A stretch of DNA of 64,000 bases from Schizochytrium sp. TIO01 (Eukaryota > Sar > Bigyra > Thraustochytrida > Thraustochytriidae): positions 3,222,337 to 3,286,336 of the forward strand of contig SMSO01000037.1 in assembly GCA_004764695.1 (NCBI GenBank), in the 5' to 3' direction. Positions within the stretch are counted from its first letter, which is position 1. Every line of letters begins with the position of its first letter. The position numbers were made by a program, and so were the translations under genes. Shown here one piece after another: positions 1 through 11,393 of the stretch. The notes below the pieces were generated by a model. It was given only the letters and a program-made list of their open reading frames with translations, was not told where the DNA came from and searched no databases.

Positions 1-1
1 T

Positions 2-1771
2 TGGGATATTGTTTCTACTCCTGGTGCAGAAGCTATACTTTTTGGCGTCGACGACGCAGTTTTTATTCGACCTCTCGACATCGACGTGGCCCTCGCAGCC
101 CTACGCGAGGACTCCCGGGTGGCTGTGTTTCACATCAAACTTGCAAGAGGGATGAACTTTTGCCACCCTGCTGGAAGGAACATGAAGCCACCACCAGATG
201 AAACCTTTCATACTATGGAGTGCGGGTCAGTGTGGTCGTTTCCTCTTGGGTTAGGAACATATGATTGGAGTTATCCATGGGATTTATGCGGTTCGCTGTA
301 TCGTGTGGATGACGCTAAACGCATGCTGTATGAACTCACACCTGCTGAACGGGGCCATCCAAACCTACTTGAAATGAACGGTGCAAAGCGAGTGTCCACA
401 TTTTTTGGGTTCTCTCGCCGCGCTGCTTGTTATCAAGGTCCTCAGGTCATGGCCGTTGTTACTGTGAACAGGGTTCAAGATCACTATGAGAATGCTGTTT
501 ACCATAATGCAGAAACATGCAACTCAAGTTCAAGTGGCTCTGAAAAAGAGTCAAGGAATGAGAATATTGATCTTAACCCATTTTACGGAACACACCAATT
601 TGACCTTACTGCCTTTCAATCAGAGGTTTTCGACCGAGTGCATATTGGGAAATATAAATTACTTCAACGTCATGATGTAAGCGTTATTCTACCCTTTCGC
701 AATTCAGCTGCCTGTATTGCAGGTGCGCTTGAGAGTATATACGACCAAGACATTATGGACGATGGGCCAAATGTTGTGGAACTTATTCTCGTGAATGATG
801 GATCAACCGACGCAAGCCTCGATGCTGTCCGCAATTTCTGGAAAGGGCGATCTACAACCCGTCTTCCGTGGAGACTCATCAATGCTGTCGCTTCTCCAAA
901 CGAAATTAATCAAGAGTCTTGCGGTGTTGCGTGTGCGTTAAACGCAGGGATTGCTGCTGCAACTGGAAACATTATTTTTCGTATGGATGCAGACGATGTA
1001 TCAAGCCTAGAACGGATTCGCAAGCAACTAGAAGTACTTCAAACTCGTCAGGACCTTGGTGTACTTGGGACCGGAGCTTGTAAGGTACGAGGCTTTTCTC
1101 CGCTGACGAATTTCAATGATATTCGTTCTGAGAACCTGGTTACCACATTTGTCGGTGAGGATTTCGTCAACTGGAAGATGTATTTTTCATGTGTGCTTGT
1201 CCATCCAACAGTTGCGTTGCGTCGTAGTGTGGCCTTACATATGCGTGGCTATCGTGATGGACACCCCGCAGAAGACTATGACCTGTGGTTGCGGTGCTTA
1301 GCAGCTGGGTATAAGATTGACAATATTCCAGATATTCTTCTTGGTCTTAAGATTTCTGGCACAAGCGTCACTGGAAAACGCACGATAGAAGAGAGTCGAG
1401 CAGTGCAAACTAGGACATCTCGCGATGCGTGGGTTCGCGCAGGCCTGGTTCCAGCAAGTGTATCGAAATCAAGCATGCAAGCATTATTGTTTGGCGAATC
1501 TCAAGGTAACATGGAAGATACAGCATTATTAATTCAGGCCCTCCAAGGACTTGAACAGCAAATTATTGCAGGGGGGGGTCATGAAGCGGAGGGGAGCGGC
1601 AAGCCCGATCCGCAGTACTCTGCAATTAAGCAGGAGGTTGACGACCGGATCCGAGTGCTCGCTATGATGTCCCAGGACGAGACTTTATGGTCGCAATTGA
1701 AAACCAAGCGCAGTATTGATCGACTCGAGGCATTTCGACAGCTTACGGATCACAAAAATCGCTCGAGATAA
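2..1771 (+). CDS. Two-module glycosyltransferase, GT2-like (5' truncated)
   Basis: The reading frame is already open at base 2, so the gene starts outside the window; the GTG at 86 is internal. The C-terminal half is a GT-A fold family 2 transferase. A beta-strand/loop start (VSVILPFRN) lies near 675, the NDGSTD nucleotide-binding loop near 795, the metal-binding RMDADD near 980, and the acceptor-side motif EDYDLWLRC near 1270. Upstream (LFGVDDAVFIRPL near 35-75, then W- and YPWDLCG-containing segments) looks like a second, divergent GT-A-like module ending in a low-complexity Ser/Glu linker near 520-570. Such proteins move a sugar from a nucleotide-sugar donor to a glycan, lipid or protein; the substrate cannot be told. 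No transmembrane segment is visible in this part. The TAA at 1769-1771 lies inside the convergent phosphatase gene. Confidence 0.85.
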   Translation, partial: WDIVSTPGAEAILFGVDDAVFIRPLDIDVALAALREDSRVAVFHIKLARGMNFCHPAGRNMKPPPDETFHTMECGSVWSFPLGLGTYDWSYPWDLCGSLYRVDDAKRMLYELTPAERGHPNLLEMNGAKRVSTFFGFSRRAACYQGPQVMAVVTVNRVQDHYENAVYHNAETCNSSSSGSEKESRNENIDLNPFYGTHQFDLTAFQSEVFDRVHIGKYKLLQRHDVSVILPFRNSAACIAGALESIYDQDIMDDGPNVVELILVNDGSTDASLDAVRNFWKGRSTTRLPWRLINAVASPNEINQESCGVACALNAGIAAATGNIIFRMDADDVSSLERIRKQLEVLQTRQDLGVLGTGACKVRGFSPLTNFNDIRSENLVTTFVGEDFVNWKMYFSCVLVHPTVALRRSVALHMRGYRDGHPAEDYDLWLRCLAAGYKIDNIPDILLGLKISGTSVTGKRTIEESRAVQTRTSRDAWVRAGLVPASVSKSSMQALLFGESQGNMEDTALLIQALQGLEQQIIAGGGHEAEGSGKPDPQYSAIKQEVDDRIRVLAMMSQDETLWSQLKTKRSIDRLEAFRQLTDHKNRSR

Positions 1772-2367
1772 GCATTCTCGAGCCGCCTGAGAATGATTGC
1801 AATTTTGTTATCTCCGTGAGTATCAAGTGGTTCTGTGAGGTGAAGAGTGACCATACCGTTGGCATTGCCAAAGACAGTATCTGTGAGCAGGCGGTCTCCA
1901 ACCATGAGAATGGAGCTGGGCCGAAAGCTGAGGTTATCGCTGCGATTCTCAATACGGTAGAAGTTGAAGTGGTTCATGACTTCGTCGAGACAAGCCGGTT
2001 TCTTTTCACGGTGCGGAATCACACGAATTCCAGTCGCAGTCTCCACGGCTTCCTTCCATTCAAAGTTTTTATCGTCTGGAGTTCCTGCAGAGTTGGACAG
2101 GATTGCGATGCGGTCTTTTCCAAAGAGCTCAATGCACTCCACAAGCGACTGTTCTACATGCTTATGCAAGTGATCTTTGTAGGGAGCTGTGAGCGTATTG
2201 TCCTTGTCAAAAACCACATGAGTCACCTGCGGAAATCGCTCCTGCACCATTTTCCAATCAACCTCCGCCATTGTACGCGCCACCAAATTTGGTCTTAGTA
2301 ACGAAGGCTCCAGAGGCACCCTGAAGAGCGTCATACGAATCGCCGGCCAGTTCAAGCTTTGGACCAT
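1750..2367 (-). CDS. GEP4: GEP4/YqeG-type phosphatidylglycerophosphate phosphatase
   Basis: A 205-residue HAD-superfamily phosphatase of the GEP4 family, which dephosphorylates phosphatidylglycerophosphate to phosphatidylglycerol in mitochondrial cardiolipin synthesis. The HAD nucleophile motif DKDNTLT (D54, D56) is intact. SNSAGT is motif II, HREKKPACLDEV carries the motif III lysine, and GDRLLTDT is motif IV. The N-terminal stretch (SLNW...PSLLRPNLV) matches the family's pre-HAD segment, which supports the ATG at 2367; M33 is a weaker alternative. Length is close to yeast GEP4. It is a single exon. The stop at 1750-1752 lies within the last codons of the convergent glycosyltransferase, a 22-bp coding overlap. 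Confidence 0.9.
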   Translation of the reverse strand: MVQSLNWPAIRMTLFRVPLEPSLLRPNLVARTMAEVDWKMVQERFPQVTHVVFDKDNTLTAPYKDHLHKHVEQSLVECIELFGKDRIAILSNSAGTPDDKNFEWKEAVETATGIRVIPHREKKPACLDEVMNHFNFYRIENRSDNLSFRPSSILMVGDRLLTDTVFGNANGMVTLHLTEPLDTHGDNKIAIILRRLENAYLERFL

Positions 2368-3795
2368 CTTGCTTCGTAGATCTCAGCAGAATCTTCTACG
2401 AGAGGGGTGAGTTCCTCTTGCCGGCTTTGGCCTGTCAGCCCTACCCAGAGTCCAAAGATGGAGGTACCTATCACTGCAAGCAATCGCGAGCAGAGCAAAG
2501 TAATGATTGATTACTACTGGTTTCATTCACTTTGTTTGCATCATTCATCTTCTCATTAACATCATCTGCACTATTGGCCGAAGGATCTTCCATCCATAAC
2601 TAAGAGTAGTCTTACTAGCTATGGCACCGCAATTCGCAGCTCTTTCGCTGTTGTTATTTCCGGTTATATTTCCCTCAAAACTAATGACTGGAGCCTCCCT
2701 CAGGGAAACTTTCTTTCAACAAGGGCGAGTGGACAGCTGGTCTCAACGTGGAGTTTGATAGTATCCACCAGAAAGGTTCACTGTCCTAAAAAAATCACTA
2801 CCAGTACCACGCTGCTTTCATCCCCTTCACCACTCGTCCACACACACACCAAACTAATTAAATGTGCTCGATATCGCTGTCATCAAGTTGGCGATGATGA
2901 AGGTATCGATCGCAAAACGTGCTGTCCGCAAGGCTCATCCAGACCATTGTACTATGAACCTTCGCATTTCATGTATTTCTATGGCAACTTTCCATCAAGA
3001 AGCGTCCGACTTGAAAGTCATTCGCAGAACTCACTCAAATTGCACATCGTGATTACTAACTCAATCTCGAAGACCATGGCAGCAGATCTGTAGTACTCTA
3101 ACTCTGCATTTCACGTTCATCATTCTTGATGTTGACACACTATCCCCTTAACTTAAAATTAAGGCCGCTTTTATGAATTGCGCAGTCTAGGGTTCGCCGT
3201 CGACCAAAAGTACAAAATGCGTTCTGCAGATTATGCGTTCCGCAGCCGGGTCCCTGTAGTTCCGCACCTCTTTTCCTCCTATCAAGCATAGCTTACTTTC
3301 TACTACCTTAATCTTTTTATAAAATACATTGGAAGAAAATGTTTCTTCGTAGTCTACAGTAGTACGTACTACTGGTTTTTTATTTTATTTTAAGATTCAA
3401 AATAAAACAAAATAAAACAAAAAATGATTAGGAGGTTCTATTACCTTGCTAACCTAAATTTTTCTTTGCTCTCCTCTCTTTTTGAGCTTGACTATTGATG
3501 GTTAGGTAGCTGCCTAGATAGTATAAAACCTAGGAGTGGCCGAGGAATGATCTACTCTGATTCCTTCGTCGAAGATCAAGTGTGATCAGTCAAATTTAAA
3601 GCATCGAGGATGAGAGCTTGAAAGTTGTGGTTAAAACCGCCGGCCAACAAATCCTTAAAAACGTGTCGGGGATCCACGACGACAGGTTATCTGGCACTTC
3701 GCGAACCTGGTGTTGAAAACCTCGCGAGCGACGGCTGAGTGCGTGGAGGGTTGGACAACGGTGGTTGCTTGCAACTTGGTTGGGCAATTGACGCA
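2368..3795. other. Intergenic, 1.4 kb
   Basis: Shared 5' region between the divergent GEP4 and BRCT genes. ORFs here (longest about 110 codons) start at non-ATG codons and have no recognisable domain. An A-rich tract with an AAAATAAAAC repeat lies near 3395-3425. No RNA gene was seen. Confidence 0.6.
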
Positions 3796-5817
3796 ATGAC
3801 GACAGCGACTGCAACGAAGAATGCTGATGCTACGGAGAACGTACGTCAAATTGCACATGCAAGGCGAAGAAAAGGAACCGTGACGGCTACTTCACAAAAT
3901 AATAATGCCAACTCAAGGGGGAATACATTTGCAGGCGTAGTTATCAGCGCCACGCAAGTTGACTCAGCTCAGAGAGCCAGGCTCGAGGAGGTGGTTAGGC
4001 TGATGGGCGGCGAGCTCTCAGGAAGCTTCGACAGGTCCATGTCTGCTCTTATTGCAGGTGGAGTGGGATCTGAAAAGTAAGTTGAAAGGATGAATCTGGA
4101 TTTCAGAGGAATTATGACAGTCATCAGTATGACTCGGATTTGAATGTTTTGGTCATGGACGACAAATGAACGGCCGTTCCTATTCATTGCTCGGCAAGCT
4201 ACATGTCAGCACGAGCCTCCCAGACTTAGTGAAGCTGGCGAAGAAAGCGAATGTGCGATCTTGCTGAAGTTTACATATTCCCGAACATGAGGATAGAAGT
4301 TAAGGCAAAGCGTTGTATGTAGAATGTAGGTTCTGAATTTAAGAGACTCACGCGATAGACACTTTGTGTAATTTGGCTATTTGAAACATAGATATCTGGC
4401 TGCAAAACGGTGGCAAGTACCTGTTGTGGAGCCTGCGTGGGTAGAAGCTTGTTTTCGGGCTCGTCAGTTAGTGGATGTATCAAAATATGAAATTGGTCCA
4501 TTCTATAAGCTTCGCTTTTCTGTTACCGGATGGAATGATGCCCTTGAGGTCAAAAATGAGATCGTCGACCTTATTTGTGCTAACGGTGGTCAATACGCCG
4601 CTTCCATGCGGCCAGAATCCACGACCCACCTAGTTGCAGAATCCTTCGTAGGACCGAAGTGTGAGGCCACATTGACGTATACACATATTGACGTCGTGTC
4701 CGGCGATTGGATTCGTGCCTGTGCTGAAGCCGGTGCCTTTATACCTGTGGACGACACCTATCGTGTTCGTTCAGAAGTAATTGAAGATCGCCGTGCCCAA
4801 CATCGTCGTGAAAAAGCTGCAATGCGCAAGAAGCGTGAGCGCGAGCTTAAAGAAGAACAAGAACGTGAAGAGGCACGCAAAGTCGCACTAGAGGCTCTCA
4901 TGGAGGCCGAGCGCTCGACGCTTGATAAGTCCCAACGAGAGGACACCCAGCTTACATTGCTCTCCCACTTCACTGTCTTTTTGCATGGGTTTGACCCAAA
5001 GCGTTGGCGTACTGTGCAATCTCTTGTCTCTCGTACTGGTGCGACAGTGCTTTGGGAATGGAATCCGACAGCTACCCATGTGCTTGTTGGGGATCGACCA
5101 AACCCTGATTATTTAGAGATGTTGAAAAAACTTCAGCCCGAATTAGAGGAAACTACAACACGCGAAATGATGGCATGTCTAGTGGATAACACAGTTCCCC
5201 GTCGTAAACGTCGGCGTATGGGCGGAGACGATACAAAGACTCACGATGAAAATAGCTCTGAGGAGGCAAATCAAATGCATGCAAAGGACAGTTTTAAACC
5301 GAATGAAACAACAACTGACCCTTCAGGATCAGCCATAGCAGGTAGTGGCGTTCCGGGTTCTTCATCTGGCATGCCGAAAACATCTCGCCCAGGCACAGAC
5401 CTTCCACCGTTAGCGCCACCAACATCATCTAAACACGGCAACCAGCCCGTGCGACCTGAAGACTTGCACGCATCTTCGCGTGCACCAACAAGATTGCGGC
5501 CCAAAAAGGTGCTTTCTTTCGATTATTCGAAGGCACTAATTTGTGTCAGTCGTTACGTCGGTTCCGAACGTCAGCGAGTGGAAGTTTTGGCAAAGCAACT
5601 TGGTGGTCGATTCACAGATCGCCTGACACGGCGAAACCCTGCAGTGACACTTCTTATTTCCCTTGACCTTGTTGGACCCAAATGTATCAAAGCTCGCGAA
5701 TGGGGAATTCCCATTTACTCTCTCGAATGGTTAGAGGGCGAAGCTAGAACGAAAGCAGAGCAGGATAATGCTCAATCTTTTTCTGTAACATCAACGTCAA
5801 ATAACAACAGCAAGTGA
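3796..5817 (+). CDS. Four-BRCT protein, TopBP1/Dpb11/Rad4-like
   Basis: Two exons, 3796-4076 and 4392-5817. The 315-bp intron has a GTAAGT donor and an ACATAG acceptor. Joining restores the BRCT sequence GSEK-YLAAKRW and gives 568 residues. BRCT1 (about 30-115) has the GG-turn MGGELSG and the Trp motif PAWVEAC. BRCT2 (about 131-210) contains THLVAESFVGPKCE and SGDWIRAC. A charged Arg/Glu-rich helix (about 223-271) and BRCT3 (about 286-340) follow, then a Ser/Pro/Thr-rich linker and BRCT4 (about 471-545, GIPIYSLEWLE). Tandem BRCTs bind phosphoproteins. The order of domains and the BRCT1-2 sequence resemble TopBP1/Dpb11/Rad4, scaffolds of replication initiation and the DNA-damage checkpoint. 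The nuclear role is inferred. The first in-frame ATG is at 3796; the frame is open upstream of it. Confidence 0.83.
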
Positions 5818-6618
5818 GGAAGCTCGACCTCCACCCTTCGAAACTAATTATTCCTGTGCTATTCTTATAACTCCTGTTATATACCCACTAGAGAAATTTT
5901 GGGGAAATATAAAAGAATTATTATTGTACTCTTGAATCCTATCCCAACCACAACAGATAGGTATTTGTGAAGCAAGTTTAAATTTATATTCGCACTACAA
6001 CAACCAAGATTTATATATGTTCTCTGTGGGAAACGATCACTATCATCAAATAATCTACTAGTGCCACCATATTTGATCTTCTCCTTCTTCATAAAGTAGT
6101 TTTAATTTTAAAAAAGAACAAACATTATGTTCCAATAATTATTATTACAACTCCAAAACATGATTACAAATGTGAATCTGAAGATCAGAGTATACAAAGC
6201 CTGTGCTTTCTCAATCCATTGTCGCAACTGATGCATTGTCTCCACAAGTCACACCACATCAGCAGCAGCTGCTCTCGAACAAAAAGTGAAGTTCCGCTGT
6301 TCATTTAGTTCGGCTTGCGTACATTCTTTTCATGTAACTTTTTCAATGTTTTCTCCATACAAATTATACTGACAAAAGTAATTTTATTTAATCATATTTT
6401 ATTTTGTCGCACCCTCGTTTGGGATGAAAGATTTCCAACAAACTTATGAGAGACATTCACACGTGGTGAACAAGATCGACAACGCTGTGCGGCAGCCTCT
6501 CCCGGTATAGTTACATGGCTGTATTAAGTCAGACAATATCAGAACTCTTCTTCTCCCCCTTTTTTGTTGTTGGTCAAAGGAGAGTGTAGTGGACGGAAGA
6601 ACGTTGGCCGCCATCGCC
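5818..6618. other. Intergenic, 0.8 kb
   Basis: AT-rich spacer between two plus-strand genes, holding the BRCT gene's 3' UTR and the GH92 gene's upstream region. Nothing else was seen. Confidence 0.6.
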
Positions 6619-9153
6619 ATGACGAGGATAAGGACAAGGACGAGGACGTGCTGCTGCACACAAAGGAATCGGGCGTCTCCGTCTTTAGAGAAATGGCTTA
6701 GGCTGGTCGTCATTTGTGGCATGTGGAGTTCTTGGTTGTCGAGCACTCGATGGTTTGTGAGAAGCGAAGAATGCAAAGTTAAGAATAATACAAGTGCAGA
6801 AAACGGTTTCCCCCAAATTGTAGAGAATTTTGTCGATATCCACCGTGGCGTTTTGCCCATTGGAAGAGCACTTAGTCGAGGGAATGTTTTGCCAATCATG
6901 TCTACTGCGCGAGGGACGGCACACTGGGTGGTGACAACTACCAAAGACTTGAAGGAGAGATGGTTTCACGACCCATATCAAGTGACGTTTTACGGGCTTC
7001 GCCTGACCCACCAACCTTCGCCATGGATTGGAGACTATGGACAATTTATTATAGCTCCAGAAGTGGACGGCTTGGGAAACTCAATCTACAGTCTACAAAA
7101 GAGTCTTTATAAACCACATCTCTTCAAGGGTAAACTTCTTAATTATTGCAGCAGACATGGATGCACCGAAGTTAGATTTGCGCCAAGCCAATCAGGAGGT
7201 ATTATGGAGACGTATTTTCCACCAGACCTGTTAGGAACACGAAAGATAGCTCTGGTTCTCAAGGACGGAGAAATTAATATGTAAGTTCTAGTATGAACAA
7301 AGCATGCCTAGAATATTCCCAGGTAATTTACCATTCGATCTTACAGAAACTGACTGTTGTTTCGAGTTCACAGATTTAAAGATGAAAAGACTAATCGGTT
7401 TTATATAGAAGGCTTTTCATCATCATACAACAAGGGCGTTGTTGATAAAGAGTCCCGCATCACACGAGATGGTCTTCAAGTAAAGTCTCGCTATCGAACA
7501 TACTTCAGTGCCAGTCTTGATGTATCAGATATCCCAGATGCTTTTGATTTTGAAGGTGAAGGAATGTGCAACGCGGATAATTGTTTTGCCATAATTTCAT
7601 GGTCTCCTAGTGACTCCAATCAAGCACAAACCGCAACATTACGTATCAGTACATCATTTATCAGCGTCGAGCAAGCGCGTATAAATAATGAGCGTGAGCT
7701 CAATCGATTTGAAGGTGTAAATGCTCTTGCTAATTATGCAGCGAAGAGCTGGAATAAACTTCTCTCTCGCATCGATATAGAAGTTGAACAAAATACAATG
7801 CCTAATTACAACTCAATTGTTGAGCAAAAGACTCAGTTCTACACCTGCTTGTATCGAGCATTATTGTTTCCGAGAGTTATTCGGGAGATTCAAGTAGATG
7901 GCAAGGAGGTTCACATGTCACCATATACCAGTCCAGCTATGGTAAGGCCTGGGCCTGTTAGCACAGATAGTGGCTTTTGGGATGCATATCGTACAGTCTA
8001 CCCCTTCTTGCACCTCGTTTATCCGGATCTTGTTCGAGATGTTTTACGTGGCTGGGTCAATGCATATCGAGATTTAGGTCGTGTGCCGCAATGGCCAAGT
8101 CCTGGACCACGGATAGAGATGGTCTCAACGATGAGTGATATAAGCTTTGCTGAGGGTATTGTCAATGGAGCGTTTGATGAGGAGGATGCCCGTGTTGCTT
8201 TCGAGGCAATCATTCGTAATGCATATCACTACGATAGAGGCTCAGAATCTCGGGGCGAGCATCTTCGCAGATTTGCGGATTTGGGATTTATACCTGGAAG
8301 AGTATCAGAAACACTGAATATGGCTCTGTGTGATTATGCAATCGCCCAAGCTGCGCACGTTTTTGGAAAGCAAGACATTGCAGCTGATCTTCAATTGCGT
8401 TCAGGCTTTTGGAAAAACTTGTTTGATCAAAATACTGGATTCTTCCGACCAAAACATGCAAACGGCTCATTTTATGAATCTTTCAACGAGTTTGAATGGC
8501 TAGGAGCCTATATTGAAGGCGGACCATGGCAGTACCGTTTCGCCGTGCCCCACGATGCTGCCAAATTGGCTCAAGCGTACGGTGGTCCAAATGCAATGTG
8601 CGCAAAACTCCAGGAAACTGTCAAAGGCATTTCTACGTTTTATCTTCCAGACGTTGTTCATGAGGCTACAGAGATGGGAGCGCATTGTTTTGGACAGTAT
8701 GCTCATAACAACCAGCCAACGCATCACATTCTGTACATGTTTGCTCATGCAGGCCCAACATGTGCGTTAGAGGGGCAGGAATGGATTCAATTCGTCCTTC
8801 AAACGTTGTATGGTACCTTTGGATACGCAGGCGATGAAGATAATGGAGAAATGTCAAGTTGGTATTTACTTTCTAGTATCGGTTTGTATGCTCTTGTTCC
8901 AGGCTCTGGCAAATACCAAGTCGGAGCTCCACCACTGTTTAAAAAAATTACTATTAACCGTCCCTATAACCTAGGTGGAACTCTGACCATATCAAGGTCT
9001 TCAGGGCTCCCGGTTCATAATAGCACGGGGACTCCCCAGTATATAGCACCAAGTGTGCGATGGCGCGAGCAAAATTATTCACTTCAAGATGGACCCGTGA
9101 ATCTTCCCTATCAAGAATTACTCAAGGGAGGTGAATTGATGTTTTATGTTTAA
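6619..9153 (+). CDS. GH92 alpha-mannosidase-like glycosidase, type II membrane protein
   Basis: Two exons, 6619-7280 and 7374-9153. The 93-bp intron runs from GTAAGT to TTCACAG; the alternative AG at 7345 would give an immediate stop. The product has 813 residues. A basic Arg/Thr-rich N-terminus is followed by one hydrophobic segment (about residues 27-42), suggesting a signal anchor with the enzyme in the lumen. The rest is glycoside hydrolase family 92, a calcium-dependent family of inverting exo-alpha-mannosidases. E602 in the EGGPWQY motif matches the family's catalytic-acid motif. The acidic cluster D708-E709-D710 before GEMSSWYLLS matches the region carrying the base. Two core motifs are therefore intact and activity is plausible. 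A role in N-glycan or storage-mannan trimming is inferred. GH92 is common in bacteria and patchy in eukaryotes, so transfer is possible, but the intron shows it is well settled. Confidence 0.92.
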
Positions 9154-11393
9154 ATAGTGTTTTATTTTTACAACTTATACAATTTTAGGCCTAATCAGAA
9201 TTCATAATGAGTTATCAAATAGAGAAAGTATCATTTTCACCCAACCCTTTCTCGGTCTCGGTCGATGCTACAGTCGCTTTTATAGGTCTTTCTTTCTCTC
9301 CTTCATAACATTCGTCATGGTAGCCTCGCATCGTCGTATACGCTTCTTAAATAACTGGTATAAATTTCCTTTATGCAAAATTTACAGAACTGTCAGACGA
9401 AAATTCAACAAAAGAAAATTGGGCAAGCCCTCATTATTGTTTGCTCCTTGCGCTTAGCAAGCAGAGAATATATTTACTTCAAAGAGGAAGATGTCGGCGT
9501 ACTACATCTTATCTTTACGTCGAGGAGATTGTCGGTTAACCTTAATTTCAGGTATCCAATCTCCAAGCGTACGTTCAAATACTAAAATGGAGGACTTTGT
9601 TCTTAAATCATCATTTATTCACACTCGCAAAGATCAGATCAACTTGGGCCATGTTTTATTTGAGGATTTCCAAGAGAAGGAAACTCTTTCAAATAAAGTG
9701 TGCTCATAGCTCTAATTTGTAAGATTGGGACTTTTTCCTTGCGTCTGGGTACTTGTTTTGTATGGCCGTTTACTTCGGTGAGAATGAACTGACCCTTAAA
9801 TATACTTTGTGAAAACAAGATAATGGCGAAGAATGGTTCTTGTGTCCATCGGAATTCAGACGAAGAGAAGACGATACAAAAGAGTGCGCGAATGTGTATT
9901 CTTGTGTCAATCGGAATTCAGACAAAGAGAAGCAACAACGGCACTCTGGCTCCCTTCCCCGCCTTGCGTGCTGGTTGATAATGCGGATTGACCCCTGCGA
10001 GCTTTTGGATATCATTGTTTACCAACCTTCAGGAGAAGCATCTCTAGAAAAGGAAGCATCGAAAAATATCCTCGTCAGGAGTATCTTGATCATAGAGATC
10101 GCGCCTTGTCTCATTCTCACAGTCGCCAACTTTATTTTTGTATTTTGTGTCTTTATTTTATTTCAGTGAATAACCGCTAGGATTTTTTGGATTTTTTTAA
10201 AATCACTCTTTTTCTGTCTTGTCGTGGTAGCGTTCAACAATCAATTCTGACTTCTCGTCATTCCTTTCATACATTTCTTGTTGTTTATGATTGTCATCCG
10301 CGTTCCCTTTAGTGTCTCCTACTCATAGTTCCGCTTTGGGAGGTTCTTTACTATCATGATTGACGCTTTTGTGTTAAAGTGTTTATCCAAATGAAAAGTT
10401 TTAAAGTTGTCCCCTATGACTTGTGAGAGTGTTGCATGTTGGTTCATGCTTTTTGGTACCTTATAGGCACTAGAGACATCCAGAGCCCCATTTTTCACAT
10501 GACCTTTAAGATTTCTTTCTACTTTTCTTCTTTCTTCGAGCTAGGCGTCTCCCAAAGATAGATTGCTGCTAATTATCGTCGAGCCAAAATTTATTTTAAT
10601 GTCTTAGGAAAAAGTAATGACCGTTTCTCATAATTACTGTGTTGTCAAGAAAACAAATTACTTTTCTTTTCCTTACGGAGAATACAAGTACAGGCAGGAG
10701 CTGTTCCACAATTAGTTTGTACTTCGCGGTGGAGCCAGTTCACAAACCAGCCCTGAGCAAAGGTGAGAGGTAGTAACATATATGTCCCACTTCAAGCCGA
10801 ATTCGCTACCTCTCAACGATCTCGTTGAATCTCTTTCTTTATTCCAATTTATCTTTGTATCGAAATAGAATTGAAAAGTATATAATCTTTCAAACAGCAT
10901 GAAACTTAGTTACGAGTTTGCAATAGCTTACGACTGGAACAACGTAATTCTCTTACATAGGTATAGACTTAAACAGGGATACACAGGTTTATCCTTCTGT
11001 CGCGAACTGCTTGTGTATCGGATGGCCACATTGAGCAATCGCAGGCAACAAACAGTTCCTGAAGCAGCAAATCCAAAATTGACGAGACAACTGGGGCTGA
11101 GTACCTTCCTTGACCCAAGAAACCCAGGAAATCTAAACAAATTCATTTTCGTTGCTGCGTGGTGAAGGGCTTAGAGCAAGGACATCTTCAATAGGTAGGA
11201 AATTATCATTATAATTGTGCAAGATATTTGAAGCATTCGACATTTGAAGCAATTCAAACGCGACAATATTAGCCTGACTAAAGACTATAGGTGAGCAAAC
11301 GCATTTTCATAGACAAAGCCTACTCGTCAGAAACAAGACAAAGGCCAACGCTGTGCTTTTAAACAAAAGATCTGTTTTGACCACGACACCAAA
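9154..11393. other. Intergenic, 2.2 kb
   Basis: No convincing gene. It holds a 33-bp imperfect direct repeat (9838-9870 and 9900-9932, listed separately). An ATG-started 88-codon ORF (10899-11165, plus) has no recognisable domain and an overlapping antisense ORF, so I do not call it. Confidence 0.55.
9838..9932. repeat. 33-bp direct repeat, two copies, 62-bp spacing
   Basis: Copies at 9838-9870 and 9900-9932 differ at two positions and share the core ATCGGAATTCAGAC. This looks like a local tandem duplication in non-coding DNA. No function is evident. Confidence 0.85.

Noticed and set aside
10899-11165. ATG-started ORF of 88 codons
   Set aside because: No homology recognised and an antisense ORF covers the same bases; not enough to call a gene.
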